Source of the DNA: Lederbergia wuyishanensis
Lineage (GTDB): Bacteria > Bacillota > Bacilli > Bacillales > Bacillaceae_C
Direction of reading: 5' to 3'
NCBI RefSeq assembly: GCF_022900255.1
Contig: NZ_JALIRM010000014.1
Location: 1 to 64,000, forward strand
Length of the DNA: 64,000 nucleotides
This document shows, in pieces, positions 37,326 to 46,721 of the stretch (positions are counted from its first letter, which is position 1; each line of letters starts with the position of its first letter). Below the pieces are notes generated by a model. That model made no database searches. It was not told the DNA's origin and saw nothing but the letters and a program-made list of their open reading frames with translations. Both the position numbers and the translations under genes were made by a program.

Positions 37326-38384
37326 TTACTCAAGTGTGCCAGATTCAGATATCGTGACTTTCGAATGGATATTAAATGTTATATTTTTATATTCCTCTTC
37401 CCATCTTTTATGGTTAAAATTTCTGTTTTGCTGGATGAATTTTCGTTGGATTCCAACAGGATCAACGCCATGATTCTGAAAGTCGGTTAACAATTGGTTG
37501 AGCTTCCTTTCAATTTTTCTTTCGGTATTTTTAGTTAATTCTCCAATAAATTCACGCTTCAATTTTTTACCGGTATATTTTGTAATAATGCCTGTCATAT
37601 TATAGTGAATATCTACTGTCATTGTTTTCATATTAGTTTTTATAGAGGATCGTGATCTTATGTTTTGTATTGTTGCTCCTTTATCTTTTATTTTTACATC
37701 TAGGCTCCCTTTGTTGTGCTTATCAACTAATAATTTAAAGTAAAACATATCATCCGATGGAATTTTATAGACTAATTTATCCTTAGAAAAAACTCCGAGT
37801 CCGTCTATTTTTATTTTATCTTGTTCCACTTTTTTTAATATGGGAAGGTAAGCATCTTTAGCTTTTTGGAAAAAGTCTGATGCAAACATATGTAAGTTTG
37901 TTCTAGGAATGTCACGATTCTTAATATTAGATTCAATCATATTAGATATAAATTTTGCATTTCCTTCCGAACCATAATTACCTAATAGTAATTCGTTTGC
38001 TGAGGTATCTGAAATTGATAAATAAAGACGTGAACCTACACTCGGTTCCCTTTGTAAAGTATCAATGATTGGAAATATCCCCGTTTTTGCTGTCTTCATA
38101 TCAATCACGAGGATATCAAGACCTCCAATTAACACTGGGGCTGTAGCTTCCCTAGATAAATGGTCAATAATACCTGCATCATGGTGCATAGTCATGGTAA
38201 TATTTTTATCTTCAGCTTGTTTTTGTTCATTGTATAGCGTAAACAACGCGGTGATTCTAATGTCTTCTCCATCAACGTAATCAATTCCTCCGGCGTTAAC
38301 TAATGTTATATTATCAATGACTCTAGTCTGTACACACCCAGACAATACAGGAATAAAGATGAAAAGGATAAATAGCTTTTTCAT
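37326..38384 (-). CDS. Spore germinant receptor subunit C (GerAC-like lipoprotein)
   Basis: A 352-residue Ger(x)C-family lipoprotein. The signal peptide MKKLFILFIFIPVLSGCVQT has lipobox LSGC (Cys17), and the family N-terminus NAGGIDYVDGEDIRITALF follows. The C-terminal domain includes NQLLTDFQNHGVDPVGIQRK. It is displayed on the outer face of the inner spore membrane as part of the germinant receptor. Its start overlaps the end of the B gene by 4 bases. Confidence 0.9.
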   Translation of the reverse strand: MKKLFILFIFIPVLSGCVQTRVIDNITLVNAGGIDYVDGEDIRITALFTLYNEQKQAEDKNITMTMHHDAGIIDHLSREATAPVLIGGLDILVIDMKTAKTGIFPIIDTLQREPSVGSRLYLSISDTSANELLLGNYGSEGNAKFISNMIESNIKNRDIPRTNLHMFASDFFQKAKDAYLPILKKVEQDKIKIDGLGVFSKDKLVYKIPSDDMFYFKLLVDKHNKGSLDVKIKDKGATIQNIRSRSSIKTNMKTMTVDIHYNMTGIITKYTGKKLKREFIGELTKNTERKIERKLNQLLTDFQNHGVDPVGIQRKFIQQNRNFNHKRWEEEYKNITFNIHSKVTISESGTLE

Positions 38385-39463
38385 TTCTTCACCTTCTTTA
38401 CAATAATAACAATCACTAATAAAAGTGGAATATAAATAAAATTAAGAAAAATGCCTGCTTTATTAATAAGAGAAAGAAAATTATAAATTTGCTGTCTTGT
38501 TTGTAATAAAGGAACTAAAAATAAGAGTAACGCAGAAATCCAAATTAATGCGCTGCGTTGGGTCATTTTGAATGTTTTTTTCATGATTCTGCTGGCACAC
38601 CAGAGAGGTATGCAAATATTTGGAAGAATGGCGAAGAACCATGTAGCAATTCCGATATATTCAAACCTCCACATGAAAGAAAGCTTTACTATTTTCCAAA
38701 TAGACAATGTAGCCCAAATAATATGTTGAAGCTGAGGTTCACTGTAATAGCCGAAGGAGATAAATGTAATATATAGATAAATAAAACATGTAAATAATAA
38801 TGCAAGATGAGCCCATTTCTTAGATTTTTTAGGATTTTGGATAAAAGGGTAATAATAAAGTAGAGTCTCATACCCTAAATAGCTTATGGCCAATTGCCCG
38901 GTTGCTTTGAAAATATCTTTAAAGGAATGATGAAGAACGGGCAGAAAGTCACTATAGTCTGAATAAGGTACTGCAAACAGAAAGGCAAAATATAAGTAAA
39001 AGGGGATGATTATACTATAAAAAGCAATCCCAGTAACAGTTCTAATCCCACCATTAACAACATATATCGCCAAAAGTACAATGATAAAAGTAAACCAAAA
39101 AACTCTTAAATCTGGAAAGAGCCAAATTTGCAAAATTTCAATGTAAGAACGAATTACACCAATAACGATTGCGATGAAATAAAAGGAGAAAACAATATTG
39201 AAAAATCCTCCCAAGATTCTTCCAAACGTGAAGGTATGTGTATCATTTAAATCACCTTTTCCAATCTCTGCAATCTTATAGATAATAAAAAGGACAATAT
39301 GTGAAATTACACAAGCAAGTAGGACAGAAATCCATGTATCGTAGCCAGCAGTTTTTGAGATTTGCCTTTGGTATCCGAGGACGCCAATTCCAATTTGCAT
39401 CGAATGGACTAGGAAAAAAACGAGATATGGAGCAAGTTGCATTCCCTTTGAGGTACTGCTCAT
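38381..39463 (-). CDS. Spore germinant receptor subunit B (GerAB-like permease)
   Basis: A 360-residue membrane protein with ten hydrophobic segments, in the APC-type GerAB family. The first helix contains FFLVHSMQIGIGVLGYQR, and the segment YLGYETLLYYYPFIQ in the middle is a characteristic family motif. This subunit binds the germinant, usually an amino acid, in the spore inner membrane. It begins 20 bases after the A gene and is coupled to the C gene. Confidence 0.9.
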   Translation of the reverse strand: MSSTSKGMQLAPYLVFFLVHSMQIGIGVLGYQRQISKTAGYDTWISVLLACVISHIVLFIIYKIAEIGKGDLNDTHTFTFGRILGGFFNIVFSFYFIAIVIGVIRSYIEILQIWLFPDLRVFWFTFIIVLLAIYVVNGGIRTVTGIAFYSIIIPFYLYFAFLFAVPYSDYSDFLPVLHHSFKDIFKATGQLAISYLGYETLLYYYPFIQNPKKSKKWAHLALLFTCFIYLYITFISFGYYSEPQLQHIIWATLSIWKIVKLSFMWRFEYIGIATWFFAILPNICIPLWCASRIMKKTFKMTQRSALIWISALLLFLVPLLQTRQQIYNFLSLINKAGIFLNFIYIPLLLVIVIIVKKVKK

Positions 39464-39483
39464 TAATACGTCCTCCCATTAAT

Positions 39484-40995
39484 TCATTCATCGATGTCTT
39501 TGTTTTGATTCTCCTTATTTGTTTGAAAACGAACTGGCTTTTTGCTTTGTAAATACCCTGGGCGCATTTGTCCCTTATAAAAAGGAAATCTCACGAAAGA
39601 ATCTTTTAAATCAGTAAGTCTTGGTGGATAAATGGGCTCCAAATAAGGTCTTCCTAGTGATTTTAATTGAATTAGATGCGCTAAGATAATACAAACATTG
39701 ATGACAATTCCTAAAAACCCCAATAATTGGGCAAATAATAAAAAAGGAAAACGAATTAATCGTATTGTCGTGCCTATTTTATAAACAGGAGTAGTAAATG
39801 AGGCCAATGCTGCGATTGACACTAGAATTAACAATACATTACTTGTCAGGCTAGCTTCTACGGAAGCAGTTCCAAGAACGATACCGCCTACAATACCGAT
39901 TGTTTGCCCGACTTTAGTTGGGAGGCGAGCTCCTGCTTCACGTAGTAATTCAATCGTGATCTCTAGAAACAAAGCTTCTACAAAAGGTGGAAAAGGGACG
40001 TGCTTCCTGGAACTAACAATCGATGCCATTAAATCCTTCGGTATGATTTCAGGATGATACGTTAAAATCGCGACGTACATAGGAGTTGCAAATACAGAAG
40101 CCATTACACCTATTATTCTTAGAATACGAATAAAGGAAGCGACCCCCCAATTCATTAAATAATCTTCCGCGGAACTGAAAAAAGACATCACAGATGATGG
40201 CCCCATGATAGCAAAAGGAGATCCGTCCATAACTACCGCAACCTTTCCTTCAGCTAATGACGATATGACTTTTAAAGGTCTTTCACTATTTAAAAGCTGA
40301 GGAAATGGAGAATTTTTATTATCTGCTATCATTTCTTCTAGATATGAACTATCTTGGATTTGATCAAAGTTGATATTCTCGATTCTTTCCTTAACAGTAT
40401 TTATATCTTCCATATTTGTAAGACCATCAATATAAATGATTGCTACCCTAGTTTTTGTTAAGGTGCCTACAATCACTTCTTCGATAACAAGCTCTTTTAT
40501 TGGAAGCCTTTTTCTGATTAAATTGAGGTTCTTTTCAATTGACTCTACGAAGCTTTCTTTTGGTCCTCCTACTGTAAACTCTACCTCGGAAGGTGAAACT
40601 TCTCGACCGACTTCAGCTGTTGCGGGTAATAATGCAACAGTGTCGTCGTTAGATTTTAGCCTAATCATTATGCATCCAGTAAGTAATTTTTGCTCAATTT
40701 CATCCGTCTCTGATGTTATTATGCAATCACGTGATGGAATCAAATACTTTAAATCTTTTAGCGTTTGAAATTGTCCATATAGTAAGTAAGGCATCAAATC
40801 CTTTTGGATAATTTCGTCATCAATCAAAGTAGATATAAATAAGACTTGAAATGATGTGTTTGTCTGTTCATTAATTGCTTCTGATTGCTTAAAATCTTTT
40901 GATTTCCTTAATTGTTCAATAATCTCAGGAAGGGATTTTTTGGGGTTAACAATACTAGTAGAAAACTTTTTTTGTTTTTTAGGGAACAAAGCCAT
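39484..40995 (-). CDS. Spore germinant receptor subunit A (GerAA-like)
   Basis: A 503-residue GerAA/SpoVAF-family protein. An N-terminal hydrophilic half is followed by about five membrane helices and a short C-terminal tail. Family motifs: EGKVAVVMDGSPFAIMGPS and PFPPFVEALFLEITIELLRE, then GARLPTKVGQTIGIVGGIVL. It forms the oligomeric channel-like part of the germinant receptor. The ATG at 40995 follows AGAAGGGAT. It is first of the three-gene operon; a forespore sigma-G promoter is expected upstream but was not clearly identified. Confidence 0.92.
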   Translation of the reverse strand: MALFPKKQKKFSTSIVNPKKSLPEIIEQLRKSKDFKQSEAINEQTNTSFQVLFISTLIDDEIIQKDLMPYLLYGQFQTLKDLKYLIPSRDCIITSETDEIEQKLLTGCIMIRLKSNDDTVALLPATAEVGREVSPSEVEFTVGGPKESFVESIEKNLNLIRKRLPIKELVIEEVIVGTLTKTRVAIIYIDGLTNMEDINTVKERIENINFDQIQDSSYLEEMIADNKNSPFPQLLNSERPLKVISSLAEGKVAVVMDGSPFAIMGPSSVMSFFSSAEDYLMNWGVASFIRILRIIGVMASVFATPMYVAILTYHPEIIPKDLMASIVSSRKHVPFPPFVEALFLEITIELLREAGARLPTKVGQTIGIVGGIVLGTASVEASLTSNVLLILVSIAALASFTTPVYKIGTTIRLIRFPFLLFAQLLGFLGIVINVCIILAHLIQLKSLGRPYLEPIYPPRLTDLKDSFVRFPFYKGQMRPGYLQSKKPVRFQTNKENQNKDIDE

Positions 40996-41131
40996 TTAAT
41001 CATCCCTTCTTATATGTGTGTTTAATTTATTTGTGCCCGTGTTTACATAAAATATGCGAAAAAAGAAAAGCGAAAGACGCCTTATGTGTTATTTGACTTC
41101 ATAAAATTGGTGCTGCAGAAAGGCCAAAATA

Positions 41132-41163
41132 GAAAAAGATGCAAACTTGGGGTTGTTTGCATC
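41132..41163 (-). terminator. Terminator of coat gene pair
   Basis: On the minus strand GATGCAAAC pairs with GTTTGCATC around an 8-base loop, followed by TTTTTC. Confidence 0.85.
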
Positions 41164-41172
41164 ATTTAAATA

Positions 41173-41508
41173 TTATTGCACTTGACCACTATAAGGGAAT
41201 TGATCTGTGTAACCAGTGTGTTGCTGGTATGACTGTTGAATTTTTTGAGTATCTTGTGCCTCCAATTTATACCAGCCTTTTTGGAACATGAGATTATATA
41301 GATCTCTCTGCATTTGTTGGGTCTCATTAAAGATTAATAATAAATCACCATATAAATGTTGATGGCTCGCCTCGTGGAGGGCAGTAGTATAAGCTTGGGT
41401 CATGTATTTTTCTGTAGAAAGCATATCATTTAGAAAATCTCGATCGTTCATTTGTGGTGTTTTTGGAATTTGTGTAGATGGATTTTGAATTTTATTTTGA
41501 TTTTGCAT
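41173..41508 (-). CDS. CotF-type spore coat protein (YusN-like)
   Basis: A 111-residue protein with a Gln/Asn/Pro-rich N-terminus and a single coat F helical domain (NDMLSTEKYMTQAYTTALHE), ending in a Tyr/Gln-rich tail like the protein at 34655. Its position next to fadM corresponds to yusN in B. subtilis. It follows the gene at 41523 by 14 bases and is co-transcribed with it. Confidence 0.8.
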   Translation of the reverse strand: MQNQNKIQNPSTQIPKTPQMNDRDFLNDMLSTEKYMTQAYTTALHEASHQHLYGDLLLIFNETQQMQRDLYNLMFQKGWYKLEAQDTQKIQQSYQQHTGYTDQFPYSGQVQ

Positions 41509-41522
41509 TGTATGCCTCCTGT

Positions 41523-41822
41523 TTATTGCATTATTGAATTGTTATGTTGTTTTTCCTCTAAGTGTCCAAGAATTTTCATATAGTGTTTTTGATGCATTTG
41601 ACCACAGGCATCTAGTTGGGATTTGATTTGTTGATCCTGACATTGGGTTGCAGCAAAATGTGCTTTCTTCATCACAAGAAGATTCCATGCCAACATATCA
41701 TTAATGTAGGCAAAATCCTTCGTCGTAATGACATGGGGTGGTTGTTGCATATGTTGCTGTTGATTTTGCTGCATCATGTTTTGTTGATTTTGCATTTGTT
41801 GGTTCATTTGCTGATTTTGCAT
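41523..41822 (-). CDS. Small Gln-rich spore coat-related protein
   Basis: A 99-residue protein. The first 28 residues are almost only Gln, Asn and Met (repeated QNQQM-like units), then a helical coat F-like half domain with INDMLAWNLLVMKKAHFAAT and HQKHYMKILGHLE. The ATG at 41822 has GAGGAGGT upstream. First gene of a two-gene coat operon divergent from fadM. Probably a spore coat component; the low-complexity start suggests assembly by polar-rich contacts. Confidence 0.75.
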   Translation of the reverse strand: MQNQQMNQQMQNQQNMMQQNQQQHMQQPPHVITTKDFAYINDMLAWNLLVMKKAHFAATQCQDQQIKSQLDACGQMHQKHYMKILGHLEEKQHNNSIMQ

Positions 41823-41903
41823 GTATTTACCTCCTCATAATTATTACTTTTTTTATCATGCCTGTTCAATTTCTTTTTATGTACGGAATAAAAAATGATA
41901 AAA

Positions 41904-41917
41904 TAAAAGCGGTTACA
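41904..41917 (+). promoter_or_regulatory. cre site (CcpA operator candidate) before fadM
   Basis: TAAAAGCGGTTACA matches TGWNANCGNTNWCA with one mismatch. It lies 28 bases before the fadM start codon, where CcpA would block transcription under sugar-rich conditions. Confidence 0.6.
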
Positions 41918-41944
41918 ACAACGACATTAGGGGAGAAATGAATC

Positions 41945-42862
41945 ATGGAGAAATTGATGCGGACATTCTTTTTATTTTTGTCAAAAAATAGATTCCTAAC
42001 GAGAATGGCAAAAAAATACGGGCTTCACTTTGGAGCATCTAAGTTTGTAGCGGGAGAAACGATAGAAGAAGCTGTTAACGTGATAAAGGATTTAAATAGT
42101 AAAGGATTAACTGTCACGATCGATTATTTAGGGGAATTCGTGGATACTGAAAAAGAAGCAAATGAAATGGCAGATAATTCGATAAAGGCTATCCAAGCTA
42201 TTCGAAAAGAAGGACTACATTCACAATTATCATTAAAGCTCACGTCGATGGGACTGGATATATCTGACAAGCTTGTTCTTCATAATATGCGAAGAATTAT
42301 GAATGCAGCTCTTGAAAACAACGTGTTTGTAACAATTGACATGGAAGACTATTCTCGATGTGAAAAAACATTGCAGATATTTAAATTACTAAAGTCGGAA
42401 TATAAAAATATTGGGACTGTTTTACAAGCTTATTTATATCGTACCGAACAAGATTTAAACGATTTGGATGATTATTCTCCTAATTTACGTCTTGTAAAAG
42501 GGGCATATAAAGAATCTGCCGAGGTTGCTTATCCTGTAAAAGAAGATGTAGATGGAAACTATAAAAAACTCATTGCTACACATCTATTTAATGGGAATTT
42601 TACCGCTGTAGCCACACATGATGACACGATCATTGAATACACTAAACAGTTTGTATCCGAACAACAAATTGAACGCGACTTATTTGAATTTCAAATGCTC
42701 TATGGGATTAGATCCGAACGTCAGCTTGAACTTGCTAAAGAAGGATATAATATGAGGGTTTATGTCCCGTACGGAACTGACTGGTATGGATACTTCATGC
42801 GCAGATTAGCAGAAAGACCGGCAAACGTCGCCTTTGTATTGAAAGGAATATTCAAAAAATAA
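41945..42862 (+). CDS. fadM: Proline dehydrogenase (FadM/PutM type)
   Basis: A 305-residue monofunctional FAD-dependent proline dehydrogenase that oxidises proline to pyrroline-5-carboxylate. The barrel contains LTVTIDYLGEFV near the N-terminus, the conserved Lys/Ser strand SLKLTSMGLDI, VTIDMEDYSRCE, and the C-terminal substrate motif MLYGIRSERQ followed by YVPYGTDWYGYFMRRLAERP. The ATG at 41945 follows AGGGGAGAA. It stands directly upstream of fadNAE as in B. subtilis, where the orthologue is YusM/FadM, but a separate promoter precedes fadN. Confidence 0.88.
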   Translation: MEKLMRTFFLFLSKNRFLTRMAKKYGLHFGASKFVAGETIEEAVNVIKDLNSKGLTVTIDYLGEFVDTEKEANEMADNSIKAIQAIRKEGLHSQLSLKLTSMGLDISDKLVLHNMRRIMNAALENNVFVTIDMEDYSRCEKTLQIFKLLKSEYKNIGTVLQAYLYRTEQDLNDLDDYSPNLRLVKGAYKESAEVAYPVKEDVDGNYKKLIATHLFNGNFTAVATHDDTIIEYTKQFVSEQQIERDLFEFQMLYGIRSERQLELAKEGYNMRVYVPYGTDWYGYFMRRLAERPANVAFVLKGIFKK

Positions 42863-42875
42863 ATAGATTAAAAGA

Positions 42876-42904
42876 TTGCACATAAAGAATATTTTCGATA
42901 TATT
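42876..42904 (+). promoter_or_regulatory. Sigma-A promoter of fadNAE operon
   Basis: TTGCAC (42876-42881), exactly 17 bases, TATATT (42899-42904). The start would fall near 42911, placing a palindrome ACTCATTCGTGAGT (42919-42932) just downstream and the FadR operator at +41. Confidence 0.65.
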
Positions 42905-42951
42905 AATAATAATTATATACTCATTCGTGAGTAATTTTTTTACCGAAAAAA

Positions 42952-42969
42952 TGAATGAGTATTCATTCA
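42952..42969. promoter_or_regulatory. FadR operator
   Basis: TGAATGAGTATTCATTCA matches the B. subtilis FadR (YsiA) consensus TGAATGAnTAnTCATTCA exactly. It lies 22 bases before the fadN start, so FadR would repress fadNAE until long-chain acyl-CoA accumulates. Confidence 0.85.
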
Positions 42970-42991
42970 AAAAATAGAGGGGGAGTTACTT

Positions 42992-45376
42992 TTGGCGTTC
43001 AGCATTAAAAAAGCTGCAGTAATTGGATCAGGAGTTATGGGCTCTGGAATTGCAGCACATCTTGCAAATGTTGGCATTCCAGTATTGTTGCTTGATATTG
43101 TTCCTAAAGAATTAACTAAGGAAGAAATAGCAAAAGGGCTGTCATTGAAAGATAAGGCAGTCCGAAACCGTATGACAAGTTCAGCGCTTGCTGGTTTGTT
43201 GAAACAAAAGCCTGCACCTCTTACACATAAAGATCGCTTATCTTACATTAGTGTTGGCAATCTGGAAGACGACTTGGAAAAATTATCAGAAGTTGATTGG
43301 ATTATTGAAGTTGTTGTTGAAAACCTCCATGTCAAAAAGAAAGTGTTTGAAATGGTCGATAAGTATAGGAAAGATGGATCGATCGTAAGTTCCAATACAT
43401 CTGGAATTTCCGTCAACGCAATGGTGGAAGGACGATCAGAGGATTTCCAAGAAAACTTTTTAGGCACACACTTTTTTAACCCTCCCCGATATTTAAAGTT
43501 GTTGGAAATCATCCCGACCGAAAAAACAAATCCCCAAGTGCTAGAATTTATGAAACAATTTAGCGAAGATATTTTAGGAAAAGGCGTTGTTATCGCAAAA
43601 GACACCCCGAATTTTATTGCTAACCGAATCGGAACGTATGGATTACTTGTGACGGTTCGTGAAATGTTAAAAGGTGGATTCAGTATTGGAGAAGTCGATT
43701 CAATTACTGGTACTTTAATTGGACGTCCAAAAAGTGCCACCTTCCGTACATTAGATGTTGTCGGGCTCGATACATTCATCCATGTCGCGAATAATGTCTA
43801 TGAGCAAATTGATGGTGAAGAAAAACAAGTTTTTGAAGTACCTGAATTTATGAAAAAAATGAATGAAAAAGAGTGGCTTGGCAGTAAGTCTGGTCAAGGG
43901 TTTTATTTGAAAAAAGGAAAAGATATTTTGGAATTGAACCCAGATACTTTTGAATACGAACTTAGAAAAAGCTTGAAGACACCAGGAATAGAAATGGCGA
44001 AGCAGGCAAAAGGGACAGCACAAAAAATGAAAGCGCTTGTATATTCGGATGATAAAGCTGGAAAACTGCTTTGGAATATTATGGCTCCAGTCCTTGCGAT
44101 TTCTGCAAAGCTTTTGGGAGAAATTGCAGAAACTATTTATTCGATTGATAATGCGATGAAATGGGGTTTTGGCTGGAGATTAGGACCTTTTGAGACATGG
44201 GACGCTATTGGTGTTGAGAAATCGGTTGAAAAAATGGAAGAACAAGGTATTCAAGTTCCTTCATGGGTTAAAGAGATGCTTAAAGCAGGTAATACATCAT
44301 TTTATAGAGAGGAAGAAGGTCGTAAGTTTTATTTTTCTAATGGAGAATATAAAGAAGTTATTAGAAATCCAAAAGAAGTTGACCTTCAACGGTTAAAAAA
44401 GGAAGGAAAAGTACTTAAAAAAAATAGTGGTGCCAATTTAATAGATATTGGAGATGAAGTTCTTTTACTTGAATTCCAGTCACCAAACAATGCAATTGGA
44501 TTTGATATTATCCAGATGATCAATTACGCGATAGATGAAACGGAAAAAAATTATAAAGGTCTTGTTATTGGGAATCAGGGAAAGAACTTTTGTGTTGGTG
44601 CTAACTTAGCGATGATCTTAATGGCTGCCCAAGATGATGATATTTTTGAAATTGATACGGTGGTGCGTCAATTTCAGAAGGCGATGATGAGAATTAAGTA
44701 TAGTAAGAAGCCAGTTGTCGCAGCACCATTTGGAATGACACTCGGTGGAGGAGCAGAAGTGTGTCTTCCATGTGCTCATATTCAGGCGTCAATGGAGACT
44801 TATATCGGGCTTGTTGAAACAGGAGTTGGACTCATTCCCGGCGGTGGTGGAAACAAGGAGTTGTATTTGAAGCTGTTGAACGAAATGCCAGACGGATTGG
44901 AAATTGATTTACAGAAAGTTGCAAACCGCGTTTTTGAAACAATCGCTATGGCAAATGTCTCTACTTCAGCAGAGGAAGGAAGAGTAAATCATTTCTTAAA
45001 TGCTCGTGACGGAATTAGTGTAAATGGAGATCACCTATTATTTGATGCGAAACAGGCAGTTCTTGCTTTAGATGAGCAAGGGTACAAACCGCCAGCTAGG
45101 AGAAAAATTCCTGTTACTGGTGAAACAGGCTATGCAACTCTTTTGCTAGGTGCGGAAGCTATGCATCTATCAGGCTATATTTCCGATCATGATATGAAAA
45201 TAGCAAAAAAACTTGCTTATGTCATCGCGGGAGGAAAACTGCCTTTTGGAACAGAAGTTGACGAGCAATATTTGCTAGATTTAGAACGTGAAGCTTTTTT
45301 AAGTTTAATAGCAGAGCCGAAATCTCAACAACGCATGCAGCATATGCTTGTAAAAGGAAAACCATTAAGAAACTAA
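42992..45376 (+). CDS. fadN: 3-hydroxyacyl-CoA dehydrogenase/enoyl-CoA hydratase
   Basis: A 794-residue bifunctional beta-oxidation enzyme. The N-terminal NAD-binding fold has GSGVMG (residues 12-17) and the dehydrogenase motif FLGTHFFNPPRYLKLLEIIP; the C-terminal half is a crotonase fold with GNQGKNFCVGANLAMIL and PFGMTLGGGAEVCLPC. Domain order (dehydrogenase first) and length match FadN of Bacillus. The start is a TTG at 42992 preceded by GAGGGGGAG. First gene of the fadN-fadA-fadE operon; it works with FadA in the trifunctional-like complex. Confidence 0.93.
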   Translation: MAFSIKKAAVIGSGVMGSGIAAHLANVGIPVLLLDIVPKELTKEEIAKGLSLKDKAVRNRMTSSALAGLLKQKPAPLTHKDRLSYISVGNLEDDLEKLSEVDWIIEVVVENLHVKKKVFEMVDKYRKDGSIVSSNTSGISVNAMVEGRSEDFQENFLGTHFFNPPRYLKLLEIIPTEKTNPQVLEFMKQFSEDILGKGVVIAKDTPNFIANRIGTYGLLVTVREMLKGGFSIGEVDSITGTLIGRPKSATFRTLDVVGLDTFIHVANNVYEQIDGEEKQVFEVPEFMKKMNEKEWLGSKSGQGFYLKKGKDILELNPDTFEYELRKSLKTPGIEMAKQAKGTAQKMKALVYSDDKAGKLLWNIMAPVLAISAKLLGEIAETIYSIDNAMKWGFGWRLGPFETWDAIGVEKSVEKMEEQGIQVPSWVKEMLKAGNTSFYREEEGRKFYFSNGEYKEVIRNPKEVDLQRLKKEGKVLKKNSGANLIDIGDEVLLLEFQSPNNAIGFDIIQMINYAIDETEKNYKGLVIGNQGKNFCVGANLAMILMAAQDDDIFEIDTVVRQFQKAMMRIKYSKKPVVAAPFGMTLGGGAEVCLPCAHIQASMETYIGLVETGVGLIPGGGGNKELYLKLLNEMPDGLEIDLQKVANRVFETIAMANVSTSAEEGRVNHFLNARDGISVNGDHLLFDAKQAVLALDEQGYKPPARRKIPVTGETGYATLLLGAEAMHLSGYISDHDMKIAKKLAYVIAGGKLPFGTEVDEQYLLDLEREAFLSLIAEPKSQQRMQHMLVKGKPLRN

Positions 45377-45499
45377 AGTGAAAATGAAAAACTACTAAGA
45401 GCAAAAAGTCATGTTGAAATTTTTAGTTAAAAGGAAATTGAAGTAATCTTCTTGAAGAATGAAAACCACTCAAATACTAGATTGAAAGTGGGGGATACC

Positions 45500-46675
45500 A
45501 TGCGAGAAGCAGTAATAGTTGCAGGAGCAAGGACACCTGTAGGAAGGGCGAAAAAAGGGACACTAGCCCATATGCGTCCAGATGATTTAGGAGCAATTGC
45601 AGTTAAAGAAACATTAAAAAGAGCGGGGGATTATGAAGGAAATATTGATGATTTAATTATCGGGTGTGCAATGCCTGAAGCAGAACAAGGGATGAACATG
45701 GCAAGGTATATTGGAGTGCTTGCGGGACTTCCGAATACTGTACCTGCCATTACAATTAATCGCTATTGTTCATCTGGTTTACAATCGATTGCGTATGCAG
45801 CAGAAAGAATTATGTTAGGGAACGCGGACACTATTATTGCCGGTGGAGCTGAATCAATGAGTCTCGTACCAATGATGGGGCATGTCGTTCGACCAAACGT
45901 TAAAATTGCTGAGAGTATGCCGGAATATTATATGGGAATGGGACATACGGCAGAAGAAGTGGCTAAAAGATTTAATATAACACGTGAAGATCAAGACGCG
46001 TTCGCTGTAAGAAGTCATCAAAAAGCAGCTCGAGCAATTGCTGAGGGGAAATTTGATGAAGAAATCGTACCCGTCGATGTTGTATCCCGTTCTGTAAATG
46101 CCGATAACAAATTAGAGGAAAAAAGAATTGAATTTAAGATAGATGAGGGTGTCCGTCCTGACACAAATATGCAGATTCTCTCAACCCTCCGTCCAGCTTT
46201 CTCAGTTAATGGTACGGTTACCGCAGGAAATGCATCGCAAACGAGCGATGGTGCAGCAGCTGTTATGGTTATGGACAGAGAAAAAGCTAATTCTTTAGGA
46301 CTCTCGCCACTGGTTAAATTTAGATCTTTTGCCGTAGCTGGAGTTGCACCAGAAATAATGGGAATTGGCCCAGTAGAGGCAGTTCCCAAGGCTTTAAAAA
46401 TGGCTGGCCTGGAGCTGTCTGATATTGGTCTTTTTGAATTAAATGAAGCCTTTGCTTCTCAATCCATACAAGTCATCCGTCATTTAGGATTAGATGAGGA
46501 AATTGTGAACGTGAACGGTGGTGCGATAGCCCTAGGACACCCACTTGGATGCACTGGAACGAAGTTAACATTGACACTTGCTCACGAAATGAAGCGCAGG
46601 AATGTTCAATTTGGTGTAGTTACAATGTGTATAGGTGGAGGAATGGGGGCAGCTGGAGTGTTTGAGCTAATATAA
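45500..46675 (+). CDS. fadA: Acetyl-CoA C-acyltransferase (thiolase)
   Basis: A 391-residue thiolase, the same length as B. subtilis FadA. Catalytic Cys90 lies in RYCSSGLQS; the His motif [17 protein letters not shown] and the second Cys motif [10 protein letters not shown] are present. It cleaves 3-ketoacyl-CoA to acetyl-CoA and a shortened acyl-CoA. The ATG at 45500 is chosen because GTGGGGGATA precedes it; the longer frame from 45452 lacks a site. Confidence 0.93.
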   Translation: MREAVIVAGARTPVGRAKKGTLAHMRPDDLGAIAVKETLKRAGDYEGNIDDLIIGCAMPEAEQGMNMARYIGVLAGLPNTVPAITINRYCSSGLQSIAYAAERIMLGNADTIIAGGAESMSLVPMMGHVVRPNVKIAESMPEYYMGMGHTAEEVAKRFNITREDQDAFAVRSHQKAARAIAEGKFDEEIVPVDVVSRSVNADNKLEEKRIEFKIDEGVRPDTNMQILSTLRPAFSVNGTVTAGNASQTSDGAAAVMVMDREKANSLGLSPLVKFRSFAVAGVAPEIMGIGPVEAVPKALKMAGLELSDIGLFELNEAFASQSIQVIRHLGLDEEIVNVNGGAIALGHPLGCTGTKLTLTLAHEMKRRNVQFGVVTMCIGGGMGAAGVFELI

Positions 46676-46721
46676 GACGATTTACTACTTGCAGTGAAAA
46701 GATTAATCGGGAGGGAAAACG

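Noticed and set aside
43243-43779. Minus-strand frame inside fadN
   Set aside because: Antisense to the conserved dehydrogenase domain with no family resemblance; a shadow frame.
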